64,000 nucleotides of DNA from an uncultured Opitutia bacterium (lineage in GTDB: Bacteria > Verrucomicrobiota > Verrucomicrobiia > Opitutales > Opitutaceae), in the NCBI GenBank assembly GCA_903877135.1, contig CAIRCN010000056.1:62001-126000 (forward strand), given 5' to 3'. The notes under the pieces were generated by a model. That model was not told the DNA's origin. It saw only the letters and a program-made list of their open reading frames with translations, and made no database searches. A program made the position numbers and the translations under genes. The stretch's first letter is position 1. The number at the start of each line of letters is the position of its first letter. Shown here in pieces: positions 51,727-59,937 of the stretch.

Positions 51727-52419
51727 ATGCGTCGGCTCGACCAGCTTCTCACCAACCTCGGTTATTGCAGCCGGCGGGAGGCCCGCGCCTGGCTCAAGGC
51801 CGGGCGCGTGACCGTCCGCGGCGCGCCCGCCACCGACCCGGGCCAGAAAGTTCTGCCGGCGGACATTCGCATCGACGGTGAACCGCCAGACCATCCCGAC
51901 AACCTGCTCCTGATGCTGCACAAGCCGACTGGGCTGGTGTGCTCGCACGACGAGCGCGAGGGACCCAACGTCTATTCGCTGCTGCCGCCCCGCTGGCGGC
52001 AGCGCTACCCGGCGGTTACAAGCATCGGCCGGCTCGACAAGGACACCAGCGGCCTGCTTCTGCTCACTGACCAATCACCGCTCGTGCACCGGCTCACCTC
52101 GCCGAAACACAAGGTGCCCAAAATTTACCGGACGCTCGTGGACCGCAACTTGCCACCGGGGCTGGCGGCGCTGTTCGCGAGCGGAACGCTGATGCTCCCC
52201 GGCGAAAAGGACGCCTGCGCGCCAGCCACGCTCGATGTCCTCTCAGAGCGCGAGGCCGAAATCACACTCACGGAAGGGCGCTACCACCAAATCCGCCGGA
52301 TGTTCGCCAGCCAAGGTTGCGAGGTCGTGGAACTTCACCGCACCCGCTTCGGTGCGCTGGAACTCGGGAACCTGGCCGCGGGGCAGTGGCGGGAATTGCC
52401 GCTGGATTATTTCGCCTGA
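51727..52419 (+). CDS. RsuA-family 16S rRNA pseudouridine synthase
   Basis: A 230-residue enzyme. An N-terminal S4 domain (MRRLDQLLTNLGYCSRREAR then AWLKAGRVTV) precedes the catalytic domain with the active-site Asp in SIGRLDKDTSGLLLLT and the KIYRTLVD and RYHQIRRMFASQGCEV motifs. RsuA makes pseudouridine 516 in 16S rRNA; paralogues RluB/E/F act on 23S rRNA, and the exact position cannot be assigned here. The start at 51727 gives the canonical S4 beginning. Confidence 0.88.
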   Translation: MRRLDQLLTNLGYCSRREARAWLKAGRVTVRGAPATDPGQKVLPADIRIDGEPPDHPDNLLLMLHKPTGLVCSHDEREGPNVYSLLPPRWRQRYPAVTSIGRLDKDTSGLLLLTDQSPLVHRLTSPKHKVPKIYRTLVDRNLPPGLAALFASGTLMLPGEKDACAPATLDVLSEREAEITLTEGRYHQIRRMFASQGCEVVELHRTRFGALELGNLAAGQWRELPLDYFA

Positions 52420-52435
52420 TGCTCTCGCGCCAACG

Positions 52436-53230
52436 CTAATCGTGTTCCTCCACGTTAATGGTCATGGGCTGCATCATCCGGGCGTTGACCTTGCGGCCAC
52501 CTTTCATGCCAGGGCGGAATTTCCACTTCGATATGGCCAGAACAGCAACATCCTCAAAGTCGTGATTCGTCGAGCTCACTGCGACGGGGCTGACGACTGA
52601 GCCCGTCGTATCGACGATGAAGGCCACGCGAACTTCTACCGTCTGCGCCAGACGGCGGAGACTGGCCGGGACGGCAGGTGGCACCCTCACGATGGGTTCG
52701 GGCACGTGGTCGAGATCGGCGAGGTTGAACAGGTTCGCCATGCCTTCGCCCAGCCGGCCGCCGCGGGCGATGTTGGTCGGGATAGAGATGGTCTTCGCTG
52801 CCGTAAAATCAGGTGGCGGCACCAGGCTGTTGAAGTCGATCTGCTGCACGAAAGCGGACGCCAGATCGATTTGCGTTGGCACGTCGGGCAGCGTCGGCAC
52901 TGGAACACCTGCGTCGGGCGGCGGCATGTCGTCAGGATTCAGCGGTTTTTCTGGTTCCTCGAGATCCTTCAAGTCCGGCATTGTCAGCGTCACCGCAATG
53001 GCGTCATCAACCGCTACATGGCGGGTGACCTTTGGCGGTCGGTTAAACCCAAACAGCACAAAAACGTGAAACCCCAGCGAGACCAAGACAGCCAGCCAGT
53101 AGATCCCCAGGGAGCGTTTCTTTGCGCTGTAACGCCATGCGCCCGGGGCAGGCCTCAGGCGAGGTAGTGTGGAGGTGGCGACGACGGCGCTCGTTGCAGG
53201 GAGGACCGCGGTATGAGCTTCCCTAGTCAT
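52436..53230 (-). CDS. TonB family energy-transducing protein
   Basis: A 264-residue inner-membrane protein: a cytoplasmic N-terminus, one helix (LGIYWLAVLVSLGFHVFVLF), a Pro-rich periplasmic spacer (EEPEKPLNPDDMPPPDAGVP and following), and a C-terminal TonB_C-like domain with VRVAFIVDTTGSVVSPVAVS and ISKWKFRPGMKGGRKV. It would couple the proton gradient to TonB-dependent receptors such as the one at 11986. No exbB/exbD genes are near. A TATTAT hexamer lies five bases before its ATG on the minus strand (53236-53241), so the message may be leaderless; no good -35 is seen. Confidence 0.82.
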   Translation of the reverse strand: MTREAHTAVLPATSAVVATSTLPRLRPAPGAWRYSAKKRSLGIYWLAVLVSLGFHVFVLFGFNRPPKVTRHVAVDDAIAVTLTMPDLKDLEEPEKPLNPDDMPPPDAGVPVPTLPDVPTQIDLASAFVQQIDFNSLVPPPDFTAAKTISIPTNIARGGRLGEGMANLFNLADLDHVPEPIVRVPPAVPASLRRLAQTVEVRVAFIVDTTGSVVSPVAVSSTNHDFEDVAVLAISKWKFRPGMKGGRKVNARMMQPMTINVEEHD

Positions 53231-53406
53231 GACCTATAATACCCGGGAAACGCCACCAGACCTTCGCATAGATTGGTAAAAACCCCGCATCGCTTGCCGG
53301 AGACATTCCAGCCCACCAAAGAACAATGGAACCCCGGGCGGCGAAAGGAGCCTGCGAATCCGTCCTTGGCGGCGCGCCCGGAATCCGCGAACCTCGCCGA
53401 CCAAGC

Positions 53407-53718
53407 ATGTATGACCTCGTTCTCAGTAGTGCCCAGAAATCGCAGCTGCGCGGGCTCGGCCAGACGCTCGAGCCGGTCTTGAAAGTCGGCAAAGGCGGGC
53501 TCACGCCCGCGTTTTACGCCGAGCTGCAACAGCAGCTGCGCGCTCACGAACTGGTGAAACTGCGCTTTCTAGGCGCCGAGCGCGCGGAGCGGGCTGCGCT
53601 GTGCGCAATGATTGCCGACGAAGGCCGCTGCGTGTGCGTCGGCGCGATCGGGCACACCGCGCTGTTTTACCGCCAAAATCCGGTGCCTGCCGAGCGTCGC
53701 GTGGTGTTCCCGGAGTGA
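53407..53718 (+). CDS. yhbY: CRM-domain (YhbY-like) RNA-binding protein
   Basis: A 103-residue protein with the CRM/YhbY fold: LSSAQKSQLRGLGQTLEPVL, the GxxG-type loop KVGKGGLTP, a LRAHELVKLRFLG helix-strand, and VGAIGHTALFYRQN. Members associate with pre-50S ribosomes. The ATG at 53407 gives the normal family start; an upstream in-frame Met would add 27 unrelated residues. It is followed by the GYF-domain membrane protein. Confidence 0.88.
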   Translation: MYDLVLSSAQKSQLRGLGQTLEPVLKVGKGGLTPAFYAELQQQLRAHELVKLRFLGAERAERAALCAMIADEGRCVCVGAIGHTALFYRQNPVPAERRVVFPE

Positions 53719-53781
53719 CGATCCACTGTCGGCCAACCGCACAGATTGACGCGCCGCGTCGCCACTGCTTGGTTTTCGCCC

Positions 53782-54753
53782 ATGTTCACCATCATTGGAG
53801 GCGACGGAAAGGAATACGGGCCGGCTTCGACAGAGCAGATTCGCGCCTGGCTCAAGGGCGGCCGCGCCAATCTCAGCACCAAGGCGAAGGCTCTCGGCAC
53901 CGACGAGTGGCGCCCACTTGGCGACTTCGCGGAATTCGGTACCATCGACGACACAACGACGGCCAGCGTTGAGCCACCGCCCCTTTCCGCACCCGCCGGC
54001 GATGTGCACCCGAAAACCTACGCCGCCGACCTCATCGCGCGCGCCCAGCCGCTCGATGTGTTCGGGTGCCTGGATCGGAGCTTCTGTCTGTGGAAGGCGA
54101 ATTTCTTTCCGCTGGTCGGCGGCACGCTGCTCATCCTCCTGCTGCAGATGGCGCTCGGCCTCATCCCCATTCTGGGCTCTATCGCCGGGTTGTTCCTCAA
54201 CGGCGTTTTTTACGGCGGCCTCTACTACTATTATCTCGGCAAGATGCGCGGCCAACCCCGCGAAGTGGGCGACGTCTTTGCCGGTTTTTCGAGGGCCTTT
54301 GTTCCACTCATGCTCGCCAGCCTACTCATCACCGTGCTCACCCTCGCGGTGGTGCTGCCGTTCGTCGGGCCGCTGGTTTATGGCTTTGTCAAAGCCGCCT
54401 TCCTCCATGGCCACCCGCCGGCCGTGCTGCCGAGTTTCAGCCCACTCGCGCTGCTCAGCGCGTTTGTCGGCTTCCTGCTGCTGCTCTACCTGTCGCTCAG
54501 CTGGGCCTTCACCTTCACGTTGATCATAGACAAAAAGCTCGCTCCCTGGGCGGCGATGGAAGTCAGCCGGCGCGTGGTGACGAAACAGTGGTTCCGCGTG
54601 TTTTTCGTCACGTTGCTGGGGGCGATTCTGGCGCTACTGGGCCTGATCGGGTTGTTCATCGGTGTGCTGTTCACCCTGCCGTTGATGCTCGGTGCCATGC
54701 TCTACGCCTACGAAGATCTCTGCAATCCGCCGCCGAAAAACCCGAACGGTTGA
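53782..54753 (+). CDS. GYF-domain (DUF4339) integral membrane protein
   Basis: A 323-residue protein. Residues 1-55 are a GYF_2/DUF4339 domain (MFTIIGGDGKEYGPASTEQI, with RAWLKGGRANLST), normally a peptide-binding module facing the cytoplasm. After a Pro/Ala-rich linker come about five to six transmembrane helices (for example GGTLLILLLQMALGLIPILG and SLLITVLTLAVVLPFVGPLV), a layout like DUF975-type membrane proteins. Function unknown. The gene converges on the 2-hydroxyacid dehydrogenase gene. Confidence 0.82.
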   Translation: MFTIIGGDGKEYGPASTEQIRAWLKGGRANLSTKAKALGTDEWRPLGDFAEFGTIDDTTTASVEPPPLSAPAGDVHPKTYAADLIARAQPLDVFGCLDRSFCLWKANFFPLVGGTLLILLLQMALGLIPILGSIAGLFLNGVFYGGLYYYYLGKMRGQPREVGDVFAGFSRAFVPLMLASLLITVLTLAVVLPFVGPLVYGFVKAAFLHGHPPAVLPSFSPLALLSAFVGFLLLLYLSLSWAFTFTLIIDKKLAPWAAMEVSRRVVTKQWFRVFFVTLLGAILALLGLIGLFIGVLFTLPLMLGAMLYAYEDLCNPPPKNPNG

Positions 54754-54788
54754 GCCAACCGGACGGTCGGAGTTCGACCACTGACTCC

Positions 54789-55760
54789 TCAAACGATCCG
54801 GTCCGTCATCGGCTCGCCGCGCTCGAAAGCCGCGAGATTCGCCAGAAAATGCCGCACGAGCGCCTCGTCCTGGTCGTGCCGGCCACCGCCGGTGTGCGGC
54901 GTGATGAAGCAGTTCGGCGCGGTCCAGAGCGGATGCTCGGGCGGCAGCGGCTCGGGGACGGTGACGTCGAGGTAGGCGGCGCCGAGTCGGCCGGATTGCA
55001 GTGCGTCGAGGAGCGCCGACTGGTCCACCGTGGTGCCGCGGCCGACGTTGTAGAACCGCGCGCCGGGCTTGGCGCAGGCGAGGCGGCGGGCGTTCACGTA
55101 GTTCAGTGTGGCGTCGTTTTCGGGCAAAATATTCACCACATGGTCCGCCAGCGCGAGGGCGCTGCTGATGTTTTCCTCCGGGATGATGCGCACGGCGCGC
55201 TCGCTGCGCGTCTGCCGCCGCACGGCGAAGAGCGTCACGCCAAACGGCGTCAGCAACTCCGCCAACCGGCGGCCGATCGCCCCGAAGCCGAGTAGCAACA
55301 CCGTCTGGCCCGTCAGCAGGCGAGAGTCGTAGCGCCGCTCCGCGTAGTGCCAGGAGCGGTCCGTCAACTGATCCTGCAGCGATTGCGGCAACTGCCGGCC
55401 GAGCGCGAGCATCATGGCAAGCACATGCTGCGCGCACGAATCGGCAAACACCTCCGACGCGTTCGTCAGCACCGTCCCGCGCCGGAGAAATTCCTCCCGC
55501 AAATCGTCGCGATCATAGCGCGTGTAGCCCGCGCTCGACAACTCGACCCAGCGCAGGCCCGGACAACGCAGGCAATCCTCCACCGCTGGCTGCCCAAACG
55601 CCACCTCTGCCTCCGCCAGCTTCGGATCGGAGCTGCCCGCGACCAGCACCGACGAATTCGCCAATTTGGAAATCACCAGCCGGTGACCCGACAGGCCCGC
55701 ATCGAGCAGCCGCGTGGCTGCGGCGTTGAACTTCGTGTTGCACCAAATCGTGAGGCTCAT
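54789..55760 (-). CDS. D-isomer-specific 2-hydroxyacid dehydrogenase
   Basis: A 323-residue NAD(P)-dependent oxidoreductase acting on 2-hydroxy/2-keto acids. The nucleotide-binding motif is VLLLGFGAIGRRLAELL, the catalytic Arg is in NVGRGTTVDQSAL, the Glu in VPEPLPPEHPLW and the His in ITPHTGGG. The N-terminal ligand domain has WVELSSAGYTRYDRDDL. Closest by eye to glyoxylate/hydroxypyruvate-reductase-like members. The start at MSLTIWCNT excludes an upstream in-frame Met without family similarity. No metabolic partner is adjacent. Confidence 0.88.
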   Translation of the reverse strand: MSLTIWCNTKFNAAATRLLDAGLSGHRLVISKLANSSVLVAGSSDPKLAEAEVAFGQPAVEDCLRCPGLRWVELSSAGYTRYDRDDLREEFLRRGTVLTNASEVFADSCAQHVLAMMLALGRQLPQSLQDQLTDRSWHYAERRYDSRLLTGQTVLLLGFGAIGRRLAELLTPFGVTLFAVRRQTRSERAVRIIPEENISSALALADHVVNILPENDATLNYVNARRLACAKPGARFYNVGRGTTVDQSALLDALQSGRLGAAYLDVTVPEPLPPEHPLWTAPNCFITPHTGGGRHDQDEALVRHFLANLAAFERGEPMTDRIV

Positions 55761-55822
55761 GAATGCGTCCACGATGACGCCCCTCCGCCCGCTGGCCCGC
55801 AAGCAAATCCTCCCGGCCTACG

Positions 55823-56242
55823 CTACCGCACTGGTTCCACCTCGACCAAGTGCATTTCGTTCTCGTTGGCAGACGTGAGCGGATGCGCGCTCGCGGTGTA
55901 ATAGGCCAGTTTCTTGCCGATGGAGACACGCACGTCGATATTGAGGCCGCGTCGCAGCACAGCGTCTTCCGCGCGATACTCGATGCGGAACGGAATCGGC
56001 GGCTTGCTCGGCTCGATGATCGTCTGTTCGCCGAGCACCTCGCCGCGTCCTTCGTTGCTCGACTTGTCCACCACCTGCACGATCACCTCGGCGTTGGCCG
56101 GCAGGGGCTCGGCCACGCGAAAGGTCACCGAGCCCTGCGCCACCCGGTCGCCAAAGCCCGGAGGTGTGAGGTCGAGATTGCCACATCCGGCGCTGAATAG
56201 AACTAGCGCGATGGAGAGAGACACAGCGGAAAAAGTTTTCAT
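55823..56242 (-). CDS. YbaY/YscW-like lipoprotein
   Basis: A 139-residue lipoprotein: signal peptide MKTFSAVSLSIALVLFSAGC with a lipobox FSAGC and the lipidated Cys at position 20. The mature part has GSVTFRVAEPLPANAEVIVQ followed by VVDKS, and IPFRIEYRAEDAVLRRGLNI and VRVSI, typical of the YbaY family (type III secretion pilotin-like fold). Residue +2 after Cys is Gly, which does not force inner-membrane retention, so it may reach the outer membrane. Function unknown. The gene is divergent from the kinase gene. Confidence 0.8.
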   Translation of the reverse strand: MKTFSAVSLSIALVLFSAGCGNLDLTPPGFGDRVAQGSVTFRVAEPLPANAEVIVQVVDKSSNEGRGEVLGEQTIIEPSKPPIPFRIEYRAEDAVLRRGLNIDVRVSIGKKLAYYTASAHPLTSANENEMHLVEVEPVR

Positions 56243-56406
56243 GCGGTAAAGGAGGAGAGACGGCGGGTGATTGCTGAAAAAGTGCACCCACGCAGGGTCG
56301 ACCGCAAGCAAGTCCGTGTGTTTGCTCGCCCTAGTCGGCTATTGGACCCCACGGTGTAATGGAAAGCGCGATTGCGGGCGCGCATCCGATCCGTTTGCGT
56401 GTCGCC

Positions 56407-57426
56407 ATGACCTCCGCGCGCCTCGACGAACTCACCGCCCGTTTCGCCACCCTCAGCGTGGCCGTCGTCGGCGATTTTTCGCTCGACCGCTATTTCGATA
56501 TCGACCCGGCGCGCGCCGAGAAGTCGCTCGAGACCGGCCTGCCCGTGCACAACATCACGCGAGTCCGCTGCTCGCCCGGCGCCGCTGGCAACATCGCCCA
56601 AAACCTCGGCGCCCTCGGCGTCTCCGAACTCTGGCCAGTCGGCTGTTGCGGTGACGACGGCGAGGGTTTCGAACTCCTCCGCGCCCTCCGCCGCGTGCCC
56701 GGTGTGCGCCTCGACAACTTCCTTCAGTCGCCCGACCGCGTCACCTTCTGTTACACCAAGCCGCTCCTCCATCGCGCCAGCCAGCCGCCCGAGGAACTCT
56801 CGCGGCTCGATCTGAAAAACTGGACACCCACGCCGCCCGATGTCGAAAGCGAACTCTGCTCTGCGCTCCGCGATCTCGCACCGCAGCTCTGCGCGCTGAT
56901 CGTGATGGACCAGTCCGCCGTGCCCGGCACCGGCATCATCTCCGACAGCCTGCTAGCCACCATCCAAAAGCTCTCCGGCGCGAATCCTACCTTGCGCATC
57001 TTTGCTGACAGCCGCCACGGCCTCGGCCGTTTCCCACCGCTCACCTTCAAGATGAACGCCGCGGAGTTCACCACGCTCACCGGCGGACGCGCCGACGCCG
57101 ACCTCGCCCAACTCCAAACCGGCGCCGAGAATCTCGCGCGCACCACCAAGCGCCCCGTCTTCATCACCCTTGCCGAACGCGGCATCGTCGGCGCCGCCCC
57201 GGGCGAACTTGCACAGCACGCGCCCGCCCTGCCCCTCCGCGGCCCCATCGACATCGTCGGCGCGGGCGACACCGTCACCGCCACGCTCACCCTCGCCCTC
57301 GCTGCCGGCGCCACCATCGCCGAGGCCCTGCAACTCGCCCAGGCGGCCGCCAGCCTCGTAATCCACCAACTCGGCACTACCGGCACCGCCACTCCCGCCG
57401 AACTGCGTGCCCTGCTTTTCCCGTGA
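56407..57426 (+). CDS. PfkB family sugar kinase (heptose-7-phosphate kinase-like)
   Basis: A 339-residue kinase resembling the N-terminal domain of HldE/RfaE. AVVGDFSLDRYFDIDPARAE, SPGAAGNIAQNLGALG, and the C-terminal DIVGAGDTVTATLTLALAAG with the catalytic Asp are present. It overlaps the family 9 glycosyltransferase gene by GTGA, which supports a role in making ADP-heptose for the lipopolysaccharide core. The adenylyltransferase part of HldE is not included. Other PfkB substrates (ribose, fructose) cannot be excluded. The start at MTSARLDELTARF fits the family. Confidence 0.82.
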   Translation: MTSARLDELTARFATLSVAVVGDFSLDRYFDIDPARAEKSLETGLPVHNITRVRCSPGAAGNIAQNLGALGVSELWPVGCCGDDGEGFELLRALRRVPGVRLDNFLQSPDRVTFCYTKPLLHRASQPPEELSRLDLKNWTPTPPDVESELCSALRDLAPQLCALIVMDQSAVPGTGIISDSLLATIQKLSGANPTLRIFADSRHGLGRFPPLTFKMNAAEFTTLTGGRADADLAQLQTGAENLARTTKRPVFITLAERGIVGAAPGELAQHAPALPLRGPIDIVGAGDTVTATLTLALAAGATIAEALQLAQAAASLVIHQLGTTGTATPAELRALLFP

Positions 57427-58454
57427 GTGCCGCCGCAGAATTTGTCGAGGCCCCCGCAACCGTCGCGACCCGCCCACCCACCGGCCGGCCCACGCTGCTC
57501 GTCGCAGAACTGCGCGGCACGGGCGACATCTCTATCCTCATCCCGTTTCTCCAATCGGCCCTCGCCCGCTACGACGTCACCCTGCTCGCGCCGCCCAACG
57601 CCGCCACCCTCGTGCGCCGCTTCGCCCCCGCGGTGGAGCTGTTTCCCTGCGTCGCCCCGTGGGCACTCTTCTCCGGACCCGCCGCGCAATACTGGCCGTG
57701 GCGCGGCCTCGGCGGCCTCGTCCGCACGCTGCGCGCCCGCCGCTTCGACGCCGCCGCGTCCATCTGGCCCATCGCGCGCGACCACCTCTTCCTGCGCCTG
57801 ATCCGCGCGCGGCGACTCCTCGGCTACGGCCGCGACCTCGCCGGCTGGTTGCTCGACGACAACCTAGGCGGCCGCGGCCACGTGCACCGCCCCGAAGCGT
57901 GGCGTCGCCTCGCAGAACGCCTCGAACTGCCGCCTGTCACGATGGCGCAGCCGCGTATGCGTCCGCCCGTCTCTGCGAAACACATCGTGCTCCACTCCGG
58001 CGCCTCGCAGCCAATCCGTGTCTGGCCGCTCGCCCGCTACGCCGCGCTTCTCAAACGCGTGCGCGACCGTGGCTGGACCGTGGAAATCCTCTGCGACCGC
58101 CTGCAACTCGCCGCCTGGCGCGAGCTCGACGAGACCGGCGCGCGGGTCGCCGCGAGTATGGACGACCTCATCGATACCCTCGCCAGTGGCGCGGCGTTTC
58201 TGGGCAACGACTCCGGTCCCGGCCACATCGCTGCGCTCTGCGGCGTGCCGACCTTCACGCTCTTCGGCCCGCAAATCCCCGAGCTCTTCGCCCCCGGCCA
58301 CCCGCGCGCCGCGTGGATCGAAGGCCAGCCCTGCCGCTACAAACCCTGTTTCGACCGCTGCCACTACGCCGAACCCTTCTGCCTCACCGGCATCCAGTCC
58401 GACGCCGTCTGGTCACGCCTTGAGTCATGGCTCGACGGGCTGACCAAAGCTTGA
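57423..58454 (+). CDS. Family 9 glycosyltransferase (heptosyltransferase-like)
   Basis: A 343-residue GT-B enzyme of family 9. LLVAELRGTGDISILIPFLQ replaces the usual IGD-VLATP start, and the nucleotide-sugar site shows HSGASQPIRVWPLARYAALL and FLGNDSGPGHIAALCGVPTF followed by TLFGPQ. It ends with a Cys-rich segment (CRYKPCFDRCHYAEPFC), common in this family. It would add a heptose-like sugar to lipid A-core on the cytoplasmic face of the inner membrane. GTG start, coupled to the kinase gene. It converges on tnaA. Confidence 0.87.
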   Translation: MSAAAEFVEAPATVATRPPTGRPTLLVAELRGTGDISILIPFLQSALARYDVTLLAPPNAATLVRRFAPAVELFPCVAPWALFSGPAAQYWPWRGLGGLVRTLRARRFDAAASIWPIARDHLFLRLIRARRLLGYGRDLAGWLLDDNLGGRGHVHRPEAWRRLAERLELPPVTMAQPRMRPPVSAKHIVLHSGASQPIRVWPLARYAALLKRVRDRGWTVEILCDRLQLAAWRELDETGARVAASMDDLIDTLASGAAFLGNDSGPGHIAALCGVPTFTLFGPQIPELFAPGHPRAAWIEGQPCRYKPCFDRCHYAEPFCLTGIQSDAVWSRLESWLDGLTKA

Positions 58455-58468
58455 GCGCCTGGCGCTCA
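58452..58468. terminator. Palindrome made of two convergent stop codons
   Basis: TGAGCGCC-T-GGCGCTCA is a perfect inverted repeat in which the first three bases are the stop of the glycosyltransferase and the last three the stop of tnaA. It could form a compact bidirectional hairpin. No T-run is present, so termination is uncertain. Confidence 0.4.
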
Positions 58469-59860
58469 CCCAATCAACGTTCCACCGATCGGCTCGAACC
58501 GCGCCGTGAAGTGCCGCAGCACCGCGGGGGCGTGGGTCATCTTCACGCCGCGGATTTTTTCGCGCAAGCCGTTCACGTGCAGGATGACTTCGCCGAGGTA
58601 GTCCACGTGGCTCTGCGTGTAGACGCGCCGCGGGAAAGCCAGCCGCACGAGTTCCATCGCCGCGGGTTTCTCCGTGCCGTCGGGCTGGCGGCCAAACATC
58701 ACCGAGCCGATCTCCACGCCGCGCACGCCGCCCTCGAGGTAGAGCGCGCAGGACAGCGCCCACGCAGGAAACTCGCTCTGCGCCAGGTGCGGCAGCATCG
58801 CCTTCGCGTCGATATACACCGCGTGGCCGCCGGTCGGCTGCACGATGGGCACGCCCGCCGCGGTGAGCTTGTCGCCGAGATACTCGATCGAGCGGATGCG
58901 GTAGCGCAGGTAGTCCTCGTCGAGCGCCTCGTAAAAACCCACCGCCAGCGCCTCGAGGTCGTAGCCCGCGAGGCCGCCGTAGGTCGGAAAACCCTCGGTG
59001 AGGATGAGGTTATTCTTCGCGCGCTCGGACCACGTGTCGTCGTTCAGCGCGAGGAAGCCGCCGATGTTGGCCATGCCGTCCTTTTTCGCGCTCATTGTCG
59101 CCCCGTCGGCGCAGGCAAACATCGCGCGCGCGATCGCGAGCGGCGTTTTGTCGGCCATCCCCGGCTCGCGCTGCTTGATGAACCACGCGTTCTCCGCAAA
59201 GCGGCAGCAGTCGAGAAACAGTGGCACTCCGTGCTTTTGGCAGATGGCGCGCGCGCCGCGGATGTTGGCGAGTGACACCGGCTGGCCGCCGCCGGAGTTA
59301 TTGGTGATCGTGATCATCGCCAGTGGCACGCGGCCGGGATTTTCCGCGAGGCAGCGCTCGAGCGCGGCGAGGTCGATGTTGCCCTTGAACGGCGCGCGCA
59401 GCTGCGGCTGGCGCCCCTCGGGCACGGGCAGGTCGAGCGCGATGGCGCCGCGCGCCTCGATGTTCGCGCGGGTGGTGTCGAAATGCGTGTTGTTCGGCAC
59501 GATGTCGCCGGGCTTCAGCACCGTCGTGAAAAGGATGCGCTCCGCTGCGCGTCCCTGGTGCGTGGGGATGATCGTCTTGAGCCCCGTGATGTCGCGCACC
59601 GCAGCCTCGAAGCGGTAGAACGAGTCCGCGCCCGCGTAGCTCTCGTCGCCGCGCATCATGCCGGCCCATTGGTGCTTCGACATCGCCCCAGTGCCCGAGT
59701 CGGTCAGCAGGTCGATCAGCACGTCCTCGGCACGAAGGAGAAAGAGGTTGTAGCCGGCCTTTTCGAGCGCGGCGGCGCGATGCTCGCGGGTCGTGAACCG
59801 GATCGGCTCGACGGATTTGATACGGAACGGCTCGATGATGGTCTTGAACGGGGAGTGCAT
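58466..59860 (-). CDS. tnaA: Tryptophanase
   Basis: A 464-residue PLP enzyme of the beta-eliminating lyase family, cleaving L-tryptophan to indole, pyruvate and ammonia. EPFRIKSVEPIRFTTREHR, LLTDSGTGAMSKHQWAGMMR, PTHQGRAAE, and the PLP Lys in MSAKKDGMANIGG are present. Two positions that separate tryptophanase from tyrosine phenol-lyase favour tryptophanase: RHFTA (His, where the lyase has Phe) and VRGVEIGS (no Arg, where the lyase has one). Some stretches such as NIGGFL resemble the phenol-lyase. No leader peptide tnaC was seen in the 77 bases upstream; those bases contain nothing else recognised. Confidence 0.87.
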   Translation of the reverse strand: MHSPFKTIIEPFRIKSVEPIRFTTREHRAAALEKAGYNLFLLRAEDVLIDLLTDSGTGAMSKHQWAGMMRGDESYAGADSFYRFEAAVRDITGLKTIIPTHQGRAAERILFTTVLKPGDIVPNNTHFDTTRANIEARGAIALDLPVPEGRQPQLRAPFKGNIDLAALERCLAENPGRVPLAMITITNNSGGGQPVSLANIRGARAICQKHGVPLFLDCCRFAENAWFIKQREPGMADKTPLAIARAMFACADGATMSAKKDGMANIGGFLALNDDTWSERAKNNLILTEGFPTYGGLAGYDLEALAVGFYEALDEDYLRYRIRSIEYLGDKLTAAGVPIVQPTGGHAVYIDAKAMLPHLAQSEFPAWALSCALYLEGGVRGVEIGSVMFGRQPDGTEKPAAMELVRLAFPRRVYTQSHVDYLGEVILHVNGLREKIRGVKMTHAPAVLRHFTARFEPIGGTLIG

Positions 59861-59937
59861 CGCGGCGGCGGGTGGTTGGCCCTGACTGAACCGCCACGCC
59901 TACGCCTAGTCGAGCCCGGCCCAGTAGTCCGAAAGCA

